A DNA stretch of 10,965 nucleotides from Planctomycetes bacterium UBA1662 (lineage in GTDB: Bacteria > Planctomycetota > UBA8108). Of the stretch, positions 1 to 8,400 are shown piece after piece. The DNA lies in NCBI GenBank assembly GCA_002320775.1, contig DCKY01000096.1:1-10965 (forward strand). The letters are read 5' to 3'. The translations under genes were made by a program, and so were the position numbers. Numbering within the stretch: position 1 is the first letter of the stretch; each line of letters starts with the position of its first letter. The notes beneath the pieces were generated by a model. That model was not told where the DNA came from, made no database searches, and saw only the letters and a program-made list of their open reading frames with translations.

Positions 1-762
1 CTGGTGAGGGCCGGGCGCATCGGGAGGATCAAGCGTGTGGTTGCGTCAACAGGCGGCGGGCAGACAGGCGGCCCCTTCAAGACGGCCGCGGCGCCGGCGC
101 ATCTCGACTGGAATATGTGGCTGGGGCAGGCCCCGGTTGTTCCCTATACCGCCGAGCGTTGTCATGGCAACTTCCGCTGGTGGAGAGAATACGCCGGAGG
201 CCAAATGACCGATTGGGGCGCGCACCATGTGGATATAGCTCTCTGGGCCATAGGCGATCCCGGCGAGGGGCGCCTGAGGATCGAGGGGACCGGGGATGTT
301 CCGCAGGTTGAGAATGGCTATAACATGCCGGCGCAATTTGACGTGAGCTGCAGGTTGCCTAATGGAGTCGAGCTTCAGATGGTCACCGGACGGCGGCAAG
401 GGGTGCTGTTTGAAGGAACAAAGGGTGAGTTCTTCGTCAGCAGGGGGTCGATATCAGGGAAACCGGTGGCTCAACTTCGGGATGACCCGCTTCCCCAGGA
501 CGCCATCAGCAAGGTCTATGGAGGAAAGACCCCGGGGAATCACATGGGAAATTTCTTCGATTGCGTCAAGACTCGCGATCTTCCGATCTCAGACGCCTTC
601 AGTCATCACTGGACCGCGACTGTCCTCCACCTTGCCAACATCTCTGTTCTGCTCAAGCGTAAATTGACCTGGGACATTTCTCGCGAGCAGGTGGTCGGCG
701 ACAAGGAAGCCGACGCGTTGCGGAGTCGAGAGCAGCGAAAAGGATTCGAGATCACCCTCTGA
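1..762 (+). CDS. Gfo/Idh/MocA-family oxidoreductase, C-terminal part (5'-truncated by the window edge)
   Basis: The frame is open from base 1 (CTG GTG AGG...) to TGA at 760-762, so the gene starts upstream; GTG at 4 is probably internal. About 253 residues remain. The N-terminal NAD(P)-binding Rossmann domain is missing and what is seen is the C-terminal alpha/beta substrate-binding domain. Recognisable family stretches are HLDWNMWLGQAP near residue 34, the CHGNFRWWREYAGGQMTDWG segment followed by AHHVDIALWAIG, and a late KTPGNHMGNFFDCVKTRD segment. The GGQMTDWGAHHVDI stretch carries the Asp and His residues typical of the active-site helix in this family. Such enzymes are NAD(P)-dependent dehydrogenases, usually of sugars, inositols or related polyols; planctomycetes hold many paralogues of unknown substrate. 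Any signal or Tat peptide would lie outside the window. It converges on the cytochrome gene with 8 nt between the stops. The family call is firm and the substrate unknown. Confidence 0.9.
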   Translation: MVRAGRIGRIKRVVASTGGGQTGGPFKTAAAPAHLDWNMWLGQAPVVPYTAERCHGNFRWWREYAGGQMTDWGAHHVDIALWAIGDPGEGRLRIEGTGDVPQVENGYNMPAQFDVSCRLPNGVELQMVTGRRQGVLFEGTKGEFFVSRGSISGKPVAQLRDDPLPQDAISKVYGGKTPGNHMGNFFDCVKTRDLPISDAFSHHWTATVLHLANISVLLKRKLTWDISREQVVGDKEADALRSREQRKGFEITL

Positions 763-770
763 AGGCCCAC

Positions 771-2582
771 TTAGCGGTTGAGGAAGATCTTGCTGGCGGT
801 GGTGTGATGGATAAGGTCCCGCAGGCCGTAGCCGCTGCGTTTCAGCTTGCTGGCGATCTTCTTGATCTCGGAGCGGTCGGTGCCGTGCATCTTCCGCCCG
901 GTGCCGTAGGTCAGGAACTTCGAAACCAGGCCCTGGGTGAAGCTGTCTTTTCTCGACAGCAGCGCCTTCTTGAATTCTCCGATATTGCGGTACCTTTGGC
1001 CGGTGGGGAGCTTGCCGCTGGTGTCGACCCGGGCGTTGTTCTCGTATTTTTCTCTCCAGGCGCCGATCGCGTTAAAGTTCTCCAGAGCGAAACCCAGGGG
1101 GTCAATGTGCCTATGGCAGGTGGCGCATCTGCTGCTCTTGGTGTGGGCGCTGAGCTGCTGGCGAAGAGTCCTCGTGCCGCGCGTGTCGACGGCCAGGGCG
1201 GGAACGTTGGGGGGCGGATCAGGTTTTTTGAGGCCGAGGATGTTCTGAAGGACCCAGATTCCCCTGAGGACAGGGGAAGTTTCAATCCCATTCGATGTGC
1301 TCGTCAGGACGGCACCCTGGGTGAGGAGGCCTCCCCTGCTGGGATCTTTCAGCGTGACCTTCTTGAAGTCGTACTTGTCGACCTTGTCGAGCCCGTAGTG
1401 CTTGGCGAGGTCGTTGTTGATGAAGGTGTAGTTCGCGCTGAGGAACTCGGTCACAGGACGGTTTTCATCGACCATGTACTTGAAGACCATGAAGGACTCG
1501 GTGGTGAAGGCGTCCTCGAGGGCATCGTCATAGAAGGTCTTGAACTTTTTCTCGTCGGGCGGCAGCAGGGTGATGTTCTCGAGATGGAGCCATTGGCGCA
1601 GGAAGTTGTTGATGAAGAGCTCCGCCTTCTTGTCCTTCAGCATCCTCTCAACCTGTTCAGCGATGACCTCTTCATCGGTGAGCTTGTCTTCGGCGGCGAG
1701 CTTGAAGAGTGTCTTGTCCGGCATCGAGTTCCAGAGGTAGTAGCTCAGTCGGGAGGCGATCGCGTAGCTGTCCAGCTTGCCGGGGTCCTCGTAAAAATAA
1801 AGGAAGCGGGGGGAGCAGAGGATGGCCGCGTAGGCCCTTGTCGCCGTCGCCTTCTCCGCAAGGCGAACATAAGGGGCGATCTGCGCGTCTGTGACTGGCC
1901 GCCTGAAGGCGAGAGTCGCGAACTCCTTGAGCTCTTCACGTGTCGCCGTCTTGCGGTCGAAGTCGGTGTACTCAACAGCGTCTTCGGCCGTCTTGATCAT
2001 GTGGCTGATGAGGAAGTCGCTCATGACCTGTGAGCTGCCAATGTTGTCGAAGCCTTCGTCGAGGAATTCTTCGGGGAAGGTGTTGATCAGCAGCTTGCTG
2101 GCCTTGCTGCCGAGCAGTTGGTGAACCGTGTTGGCGTATTGTGACCGGCTGAGTCGGCGAAGTGTCCCCTTGCCCTTGGCGCGAATCGCCTTGGAGGCCT
2201 GGGCTGAAGCCTGCTCCAGCGCCTCACTCAGCCACTCGGAGATCTTTTTGGCATCGGCTGTGAGCTCCAGGTTCGGCTTGGCGACAACAGTCTTTCCGCT
2301 CCTTGTTTTCTCCGGCGGCGGCATCTCGCCGCTGGAGATCCGGTCTAGTACGTTTTGCCAGAAGTCGAAGCTGTCGGGGTCCGTCGGTTTGAACCTGGGG
2401 GTGTCGAGGCGCATCTTGGCCTTCTGGACCTTTTCCCCGTGACAGCGGAAGCAGTTCTTTTCAAGGAAAGGCTCGAGCTTGTTCTTATAGCCGGATGCGT
2501 AGTTGATGTCGTCAGCCCACGCATCCCCGGAAAGGATACAGAGAGCGACAATCGTTAGGAGAAGCGGCCGAAAAGCTGCCAT
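771..2582 (-). CDS. DUF1592/DUF1588/DUF1585-family planctomycete cytochrome, secreted, two CxxCH motifs
   Basis: This is a 603-residue protein on the minus strand, starting at the ATG whose complement is 2580-2582. It opens with a Sec-type signal peptide (hydrophobic about residues 5-18, likely cleavage after AWA, residue 23). A planctomycete cytochrome c module follows, with heme motif CFRCH at 44-48 and a GEMPPP motif whose Met87 could be the distal heme ligand. Next come DUF1587 (about 142-205, LSRSQYANTVHQLLG), DUF1595 (about 213-270, FATLAFRRPVTDAQI), DUF1592 (about 270-400, SRLSYYLWNSMPD), DUF1588 (about 413-512, GLLTQGAVLT... SPVLRG) and DUF1585 (about 525-600). A second heme motif, CATCH at 486-490, leads into the conserved IDPLGFALENF stretch. 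These domain names come from known family signatures; domain edges are estimates. The form is compact, with only about 55 residues between DUF1587 and DUF1595 and no room for an inserted carbohydrate-binding or PA14 domain. It lies 5 nt after the DUF1552 gene, with no clear Shine-Dalgarno, so coupled translation is likely. The biochemical role of the family is not established. Confidence 0.93.
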   Translation of the reverse strand: MAAFRPLLLTIVALCILSGDAWADDINYASGYKNKLEPFLEKNCFRCHGEKVQKAKMRLDTPRFKPTDPDSFDFWQNVLDRISSGEMPPPEKTRSGKTVVAKPNLELTADAKKISEWLSEALEQASAQASKAIRAKGKGTLRRLSRSQYANTVHQLLGSKASKLLINTFPEEFLDEGFDNIGSSQVMSDFLISHMIKTAEDAVEYTDFDRKTATREELKEFATLAFRRPVTDAQIAPYVRLAEKATATRAYAAILCSPRFLYFYEDPGKLDSYAIASRLSYYLWNSMPDKTLFKLAAEDKLTDEEVIAEQVERMLKDKKAELFINNFLRQWLHLENITLLPPDEKKFKTFYDDALEDAFTTESFMVFKYMVDENRPVTEFLSANYTFINNDLAKHYGLDKVDKYDFKKVTLKDPSRGGLLTQGAVLTSTSNGIETSPVLRGIWVLQNILGLKKPDPPPNVPALAVDTRGTRTLRQQLSAHTKSSRCATCHRHIDPLGFALENFNAIGAWREKYENNARVDTSGKLPTGQRYRNIGEFKKALLSRKDSFTQGLVSKFLTYGTGRKMHGTDRSEIKKIASKLKRSGYGLRDLIHHTTASKIFLNR

Positions 2583-2587
2583 CTGAC

Positions 2588-3883
2588 TTATTTAAGACCC
2601 GTGAAGGAGGTCTCAACAGTATTGAACTTGCGGGTCTTGACTCCCAGCCGCTGGAGGACACTCAGGTAGAGGCTGTTGAGCTTCTGTCGCTTGAATACGT
2701 TGACATGCGAACCGTGGCGCCAGCCGCCGCCGGCCATGACCAGGGGCAGGTTCTCGTTGTTGTGCCTCGCGCCGTCGCCCATGCCGGATCCCAGCATGGT
2801 GATGGTTGAATCGAGCATGGTGCGGCCATCCGCTTCCTTGGTCGATTTGAGCTTTTCTACAAAGCGACCCCAGGAGCGAAGATGGACCTGGTCGATCAGG
2901 CTGAGCTGTTCAATGTTCTCATCTTTATGCCCGTGGTGAGAGAGGTCGTGGTACCCCTTGGTTACGCCGGGTATGTTGAAGTTGCCTCCGCCGGGCGAGC
3001 CGAGGACAATGGACCGCGTAGAGTCGGTCTTGAAGGCCAGGTAGGCCAGGTCATACCAGGATTCGTAAGCCTTTTCGAGGTCGCGATTGGACGCGCTCTT
3101 GGGTGAGGCGTCGACCTTCGGCTTGGGGATCTTTGACCATTTGATGTCCGACTGCAGCTTGCGTTCAACCTCGCGAATGGAGGTGAAGTATTCATCCAGC
3201 TTGTTGCGGTCGGCCGCTCCCAGGCGTGCTTCAAGCGATTTCGCATCGCCTCGAATCGCATCGAGAACACTGTTGCGGGCTTCCAGATCGGCGGTGGACT
3301 CTTCCGGGTAGGCTGAGAACTTGGATTTGTTGCGGCGCCGACGCTTGGAGCTGACCCCAGATGTGTCTTCAAACAGCAGGGCGAAAGCATGCGGGGTAGA
3401 CTTGATCGCGGGTACCCTGACGCCGCGCCGAGTCCAGGAGTAATCACTGTTCCAGAGGCACAGGGAGCTGTAGCGCGTCTGTGAGAAGACGTGCTCGGCG
3501 TAGCGCTGGTCGACCGTCACGTTGCCTTCATCGTGATCTTTATGTTCTTCGACCTTCACGCCGCTGAAAAGGGTGTGGTTGGCATAGTGGCCGCCGCTGA
3601 GGCCGTGATCCAGGTTGCTGAAGACGGTGAAGTCGTTACGGAGGTGTTCGATCGCCTTGAGTGATCGAGGCGAATCATAGTCGCGAGTCGCCATCTTCGG
3701 ATGGAAGTTTGACGGATGCATTCCCAGGGGCGTTCCAGTGCCCAGGAACCTCATGGGGCCTTTGTAGGCTTTTGAATTTCGTCCAAAAGCGGCTGATGCG
3801 GGAATCATCGCATCGAGAAGAGGCAGGGCTACGGCAAAGCCGGCTCCCTTGAGCATGGTACGTCGATCCATGGGTTTTGACAT
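2588..3883 (-). CDS. DUF1552 (HXXSHH-motif) domain protein with Tat-like signal
   Basis: This 431-residue protein is on the minus strand; the start complement is at 3881-3883 and the TAA complement at 2588-2590. Its N-terminus, DRRTMLKGAGFAVALPLLDAM, has twin arginines (R7, R8) before a hydrophobic stretch, suggesting Tat export of a folded protein. The signature HDLSHH is at residues 312-317 inside GVTKGYHDLSHHGHKD, matching the HXXSHH motif that defines DUF1552. A second conserved stretch, LGSGMGDGARHNNENLP, is at about 364-380. A basic tract, KRRRRNKSK, sits at 180-188 just before an acidic helical region. Length is normal for the family. DUF1552 proteins are typically found beside DUF1592-type cytochromes in planctomycetes and may be metal-binding or phosphatase-like in fold, but no activity is established. 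It is the first gene of the leftward unit; AAGGAAG (complement of 3889-3895), 5 nt before ATG, supports this start over the internal Met5. Confidence 0.92.
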   Translation of the reverse strand: MSKPMDRRTMLKGAGFAVALPLLDAMIPASAAFGRNSKAYKGPMRFLGTGTPLGMHPSNFHPKMATRDYDSPRSLKAIEHLRNDFTVFSNLDHGLSGGHYANHTLFSGVKVEEHKDHDEGNVTVDQRYAEHVFSQTRYSSLCLWNSDYSWTRRGVRVPAIKSTPHAFALLFEDTSGVSSKRRRRNKSKFSAYPEESTADLEARNSVLDAIRGDAKSLEARLGAADRNKLDEYFTSIREVERKLQSDIKWSKIPKPKVDASPKSASNRDLEKAYESWYDLAYLAFKTDSTRSIVLGSPGGGNFNIPGVTKGYHDLSHHGHKDENIEQLSLIDQVHLRSWGRFVEKLKSTKEADGRTMLDSTITMLGSGMGDGARHNNENLPLVMAGGGWRHGSHVNVFKRQKLNSLYLSVLQRLGVKTRKFNTVETSFTGLK

Positions 3884-3888
3884 GGGTA

Positions 3889-3895
3889 CTTCCTT
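3889..3895 (-). promoter_or_regulatory. Shine-Dalgarno of the DUF1552 gene
   Basis: Read on the minus strand this is AAGGAAG, 5 nt upstream of the ATG at 3883. It fixes the start at MSKPM rather than at the methionine four codons further in. Confidence 0.7.
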
Positions 3896-3937
3896 TTGAG
3901 GGGATGGCTGATGTTCATGCAGGCTTCAACTGCGCCC

Positions 3938-3968
3938 AATATATAAGGCCAGTTAATTGTAACGTAAA
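3938..3968 (-). promoter_or_regulatory. Possible sigma70-like promoter of the leftward DUF1552/DUF1592 unit
   Basis: This AT-rich patch in a GC-rich intergenic region reads, on the minus strand, TTTACG (3963-3968), 16 nt, then TTATAT (3941-3946), with an overlapping TATATT at 3938-3943. Transcription would start roughly 45-50 nt before the DUF1552 ATG. The -35 match is weak and planctomycete promoters are not well defined, so this is a candidate only. Confidence 0.3.
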
Positions 3969-3979
3969 AACCCCTACAA

Positions 3980-4016
3980 GAGCCAGCAGTTTCAGATTCT
4001 GGGCTGCGGAAGGCTC
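3980..4016. repeat. Imperfect inverted repeat in the divergent intergenic region
   Basis: GAGCC (3980-3984) and GCAG (3986-3989) can pair with CTGC (4004-4007) and GGCTC (4012-4016), with small internal loops and a 14-nt loop. A competing pairing, CTGGG with CCCAG, overlaps it. No T-tract follows on either strand, so it does not look like an intrinsic terminator. It could be an operator or a leader hairpin. The 3884-4189 stretch otherwise shows no gene I can support. Confidence 0.3.
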
Positions 4017-4189
4017 CCAGGGCATGCGAAAGAGATTCCCGCGGCGCTGTTTTCTCATAAGTACTTGAATTTTATTCTCTTCGAGCAGGAGAGGTTTCAG
4101 TTCTGCGGCTTGTTTCGCCGGTGCTTTTTGCCCTAAGATGCCCACGGATTGCTTCACTTGACCGACAATCATTTAGCGGGGACGGAACT

Positions 4190-5404
4190 TTGACTAGACA
4201 GATTCTTTTTACATTGCTGGCTCTGGGTGTTGTTTTCGGGAGAGGGGCCGACGCGCTGGATGCGGCCGATGATCTTGAGCTCCGGGATGGCGACCGGATC
4301 GTTCTTCTTGGGAATACGCTCATCGAGAGGGCCCAGATCTACGGCTACCTCGAGACCATGCTGACCATCGGGAATCCCGGCCTGGGCTTGACGTTCAGGA
4401 ATGTCGGCTGGAGCGCGGACAACGTGTTTGGTCATTCCCGGGCGGTCTTCGATGCCGCTGCCAAAGGTTTCGGCAAGCTTCGAAAGCAGGTAGCCGATGC
4501 CAAGCCCACCGTCTTGATCATCGGGTATGGTTCCAATGCGGCCTATGATGGTGAGGCTGGGTTGCCGGCATTCGTTGCCGGCTACAAGAGACTCCTCGAT
4601 GCTCTCGCCGGGACAGGCGTGCGGATGGCCCTCCTCTCTCCGGTTCGTCTTGAAAAAATGAAACCGCCGCTTCCCGATCCCGCTCAGCAGAATGAGAACC
4701 TGACACTCTACACTGCCGCTATCGCGGGGATTGCCGAGGAGCGGAAGCTTCTCTTTGTCGACCTGTTCAGGCATCTTCGGGCTGACAGTCCTGAGGAGCG
4801 GCTGACCTCTAATGGGATTCATCTCAATGCCAGCGGCTATTTGAAGGCCGGGCAGCTGATCGCGGCGCGGATTGGCGCTGGAGGTAAGGCTGCGGCGCTG
4901 GCAATCGATGCGGGTAAGCCAGGGGTCGTTTCCGCGAAAGGCTTACAGGTCGATGAGCTGGAAAAAAAAGGCGAAACGATCACCTTCAAGGTCCTGCGAG
5001 GCAGCCTCCCCAGTTTTTCTGCCGCCGGTGGAGCCGAGCAGGTTCTCCAGGTTGCGGGTCTTCGGTCGGGTGAATATGTTCTGCGGGTTGACGGGGTCGA
5101 GGTGGCGAAGGCTGATTCCAGTCAGTGGAAGGCGGGGGTTCACGTCGGCGGCGGGCCGGATTATGAACGGATTGAAAAGATACGAAAGCTGGCGATAGAG
5201 AAGAACTTTTTCTACTTCCACCGGTATCGTCCGGCTAACTGGCCTTACATTTACGGGTTTCGGCGGCATGAGCAGGGTAACAATGCCGTGGAGATTCCGT
5301 TATTCGATCCGTTGATTGCTGAGAAGGAAGCCGCGATCGCCAGCCTTCGAGTTCCTGTTGCGCGAGCGTATGAACTGGCGAGGGTGAAGGGGGGTGCCAA
5401 GTGA
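4190..5404 (+). CDS. SGNH/GDSL hydrolase-like protein, secreted (TTG start proposed)
   Basis: The frame is open from an ATG at 4121, but I choose TTG at 4190. From there the protein begins with a clean Sec signal peptide (TRQILFTLLALGVVFGRGADA, residues 2-22), and GGGGA at 4178-4182 lies 7 nt upstream. This gives 404 residues. SGNH-fold landmarks, numbered from TTG, are block I VLLGNTLIER (39-48 region), block II NVGWSADN (about 71-78), block III GYGSN (112-116, Asn116 as the oxyanion-type residue) and block V NGIH (208-211). The block I nucleophile Ser is replaced (Gly-Asn-Thr), and the Asp three residues before the block V His is Asn. A conserved C-terminal region, HRYRPANWPYIYGF, is near 344-357. 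The family is frequent in planctomycetes next to PVC-type heme proteins; SGNH enzymes are typically esterases or acetylhydrolases, but activity here is uncertain. The stop overlaps the next start by 4 nt. Confidence 0.87.
   Translation: MTRQILFTLLALGVVFGRGADALDAADDLELRDGDRIVLLGNTLIERAQIYGYLETMLTIGNPGLGLTFRNVGWSADNVFGHSRAVFDAAAKGFGKLRKQVADAKPTVLIIGYGSNAAYDGEAGLPAFVAGYKRLLDALAGTGVRMALLSPVRLEKMKPPLPDPAQQNENLTLYTAAIAGIAEERKLLFVDLFRHLRADSPEERLTSNGIHLNASGYLKAGQLIAARIGAGGKAAALAIDAGKPGVVSAKGLQVDELEKKGETITFKVLRGSLPSFSAAGGAEQVLQVAGLRSGEYVLRVDGVEVAKADSSQWKAGVHVGGGPDYERIEKIRKLAIEKNFFYFHRYRPANWPYIYGFRRHEQGNNAVEIPLFDPLIAEKEAAIASLRVPVARAYELARVKGGAK
5387..5394 (+). promoter_or_regulatory. Shine-Dalgarno deciding the GTG start of the heme dehydrogenase
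   Basis: AAGGGGGG lies inside the last codons of the SGNH-like gene, 6 nt before GTG 5401. It supports the GTG start and the GTGA overlap (start 5401-5403, stop 5402-5404). Confidence 0.65.
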
Positions 5405-8400
5405 GGAAATCGGGAAGCTGGATCGGTCTTATCACTGTTTTTTTTCTGCTTTCGGCTGTGGAACTGCATGCCCAGAGGAATCTGCGGAAGGCTCCAAAGC
5501 CTGATCCCGTTGCCGAGCTTGGCCAGTTCCAGGCGGCGGAGGGGTTTGAGGTGAATCTGTTTGCCGCCAACCCGTTGATCTCCAAGCCGATCAATATGAA
5601 CTTCGATGCCAGGGGGAGGCTCTGGGTTGCCAGTTCAGGAGTCTATCCTCACATCAAGCCCGGGCAGGTGCCCAATGACCGGATCCTGATCCTGGAAGAT
5701 ACGGATGGAGATGGCGCGGCTGACCGTTCGACGGTTTTCGCCGATGGCCTCCTGATGCCAACCGGGGTGGTTCCCGATGATAATGAGGGAGCCTATATCG
5801 CCAATTCCACCGACCTGCTCTACATGAGAGATCATGATGGAGACAGGAAGGCTGACGAAAAGCGCGTGGTTCTTTCAGGCTTCGGGATCGAGGATACTCA
5901 CCATATTCTCCACACCTTCCGCTACGGTCCCGGCGGGAATTTGTATTTCAATCAATCCATCTACATCCACAGCCACATTGAGACTCCCTACGGTGTTCGC
6001 CGGATGAACGGCGGCGGGATCTGGCAGTTCCGTCCCGAAAAGCTCCGGCTGGAAATTTACGTTCGCGGAATGTGCAACGGTTGGGGGCATCATTTTGATC
6101 GCTGGGGGCAATCTTTCGGGGCCGATGGAGCCTATGGGGATGGGGTCATCTACCTCATGCCGGGGGCGACGATCATCGGGTCTCCGACCAGTCGAAAGAT
6201 CATGCGAGGACTCAATCCAGGCAGCCCGAAGGAGTGCGGAGCCGAGATTCTCAGCGGGAGACATCTTCCTCCAGAGTGGCGCGGAACCTTTGTCACGAAT
6301 GATTTTCGGGCCCATCGGGTTCGTCGGTACGAGATCTCCGAGAACGGGGCCGGCTACGCATCCAGGCAGGTCTCGGAGCCCCTTCGGTCAAAGCACATAG
6401 CGTTCAGGCCTGTCGACGTGAAGATGGGCCCTGATGGGGCCATCTATTTTGCCGACTGGTACAACCCCATCATCCAGCATGGAGAGGTTGATTTCCGCAG
6501 TCCAATGCGGGACCGCCAGCATGGTCGCGTCTGGAGGCTTACAGCCAAGGGGCGAGCCCTGGTTGAGAAGCCGAAGCTTGTCGGGGCGCCGGAGGAGAAG
6601 CTGCTTGATTACCTGAAGGTTCCTGAGGACTGGACGCGACACCACGCGAAGAGGGTCCTGAGTCACCGATCTCAAGAAAAGGTAGCGAAAGCTCTCAAGA
6701 AATGGGTCTCCGGCCTCGACAGGTCGGACCCAGGATACAATCATCAGCTGCTCGAAGCTCTCTGGACTTACCAGACAATCGACAAGGTTGAAGCCGGCCT
6801 GCTTGGGCGGCTGCTTCGGTCGCCGGATCACCGGGTCCGGGCAGCGGCGACACGGGTGGTCGGGTACTGGTATGACAGGCTGGATAACCCCCTTCCTCTT
6901 CTTGGCGTCCAGGTGGCCGATGAGTCTCCCCGGGTCCGGCTTGAAGCCGTTCGGACGCTTGGCCTTGTGGGCTCCAGGGCGGGGGGGGCTGTCGCCGAGG
7001 TCGCTATGGAGCTTGCCATGACGGTTCTTGACCATCCTGTCGATGCATCCGGAGGTCTTCCGGGTCATCGAGGAGGCCGGCATTTCAAGGATGGGGGGCA
7101 GGCATCGGGCTTTCTTGCCTATGCGCTGCATGTGACGGCGGTGGATCTTGAACCCTGGTGGCTTCCAGCTCTTGAGAGCGGGAAGGTCGATTTCGGCGGC
7201 AATAGCCGGCAGCTTGAATTTGCGTTGGCTTCCGTCGGGACCAGGCGGGTCATTGGCCGATTGGTGGCTCTTATCAGGGGTGGGAAGATTCCGAATGATC
7301 GCCAGGAGGGCCTGCTTGAGATGGTTGCGCTCCAGGGGGATCCGGCGCAGTTGGCGTTCGCCTTTGAGAGGGCGGGCGACAGCGAGAGGGTTCTTGCTGC
7401 CCTTGCCCGTTCGGCTCGCGAAAGAAAAGTTTCTCCTGCCAGCGGCAGAGAGAAGGTCTCCGCCCTGATCAGGTCGTCAGACTCGCCCCTCCAGGCCGCA
7501 GGCGCCAGGCTGGCTGGGTTGTGGAAGATGCTGGACCTCCGTCCGAGACTTGAAGAGATGGCGAAGGGAGGCGGGGCTGACAGTGTCAGGGTAGCGGCAT
7601 TCGCCGGGATCGCGAATTTTTCTGACAAGGCCAGCGCGGCCTTTTTGAAGGCGCAGAGTGCTTCGGGCAAGAACGCCAGGTCCAGGGGCATGGCCGTGGC
7701 TGCCCTGGCATCGATCGATCCCGTAACCGCCGCTTCTCATGCAGTAGAGCTGCTTGGTGGGAAGCAAGGTTTTGACCCGCGCCCGGTTTTTTCAGCTTTT
7801 TTGTCAAGGAGCGGTGGAGCTGCGGCCCTTTCTTCGGCCCTTGGGGCAGAAAAAATAGACCAGGATGTGGCCAGGGTCGGGATCCGGTTGACGGAGCCCC
7901 GGCGGGCTCCGGGTGACAATGCCGGCCCTGAATCACAGCTGATTCAGGCCTTGAGGAAGTCGGCAGGGCTTTCCGGGGGGCCAAGAAAGCTTACTGCGGA
8001 AGAAATCGCGAAACTGTCAAGGGAGGTGGTGGAGCGGGGGGACCCTGCTCGAGGCGAAGAGATCTATCACAGCGGAGAGCTGGCTTGCCTCAAATGTCAC
8101 GCCATCGGAGGGGCCGGAGGGCTGGTTGGGCCTGATCTGTCAAGTATCGGGACTACAGCCCAGCTCGATTATCTGATCGATTCCATTTTTGATCCGAATA
8201 AGGCCATCAAGGAAAATTACCATTCGACAACGGTTGTTACCAAGGATGGGCGTGTTCTTACCGGGATCAAGCTTCGCGAGGCCGGTTCGGAGCTGATTCT
8301 CAGGGATTCAGAGGGAGGGGAGCTGCCCGTTCGGCGCGACAATATCGCACGTCGATCGATGGGAGGGTCCCTGATGCCCTCGGGACTTACCGATTCTCTG

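Noticed and set aside
804..2033. 409-codon open frame on the plus strand
   Set aside because: It is antisense to the DUF1592 cytochrome, whose domains and heme motifs are clear. The translation is low-complexity (Val/Leu/Glu/Gly-rich) with no recognisable domain; it is a shadow of GC-rich codons.
3915..4172. 85-codon minus-strand frame in the divergent intergenic region
   Set aside because: No good Shine-Dalgarno and no family resemblance; it covers the likely promoter region and has one hydrophobic stretch only by chance.
4121..4189. Upstream ATG as the start of the SGNH-like protein
   Set aside because: It would bury the signal peptide 23 residues inside; TTG 4190 fits better.
7119..7691. 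190-codon minus-strand frame
   Set aside because: Antisense to the HEAT-like region of the dehydrogenase; no family signature.
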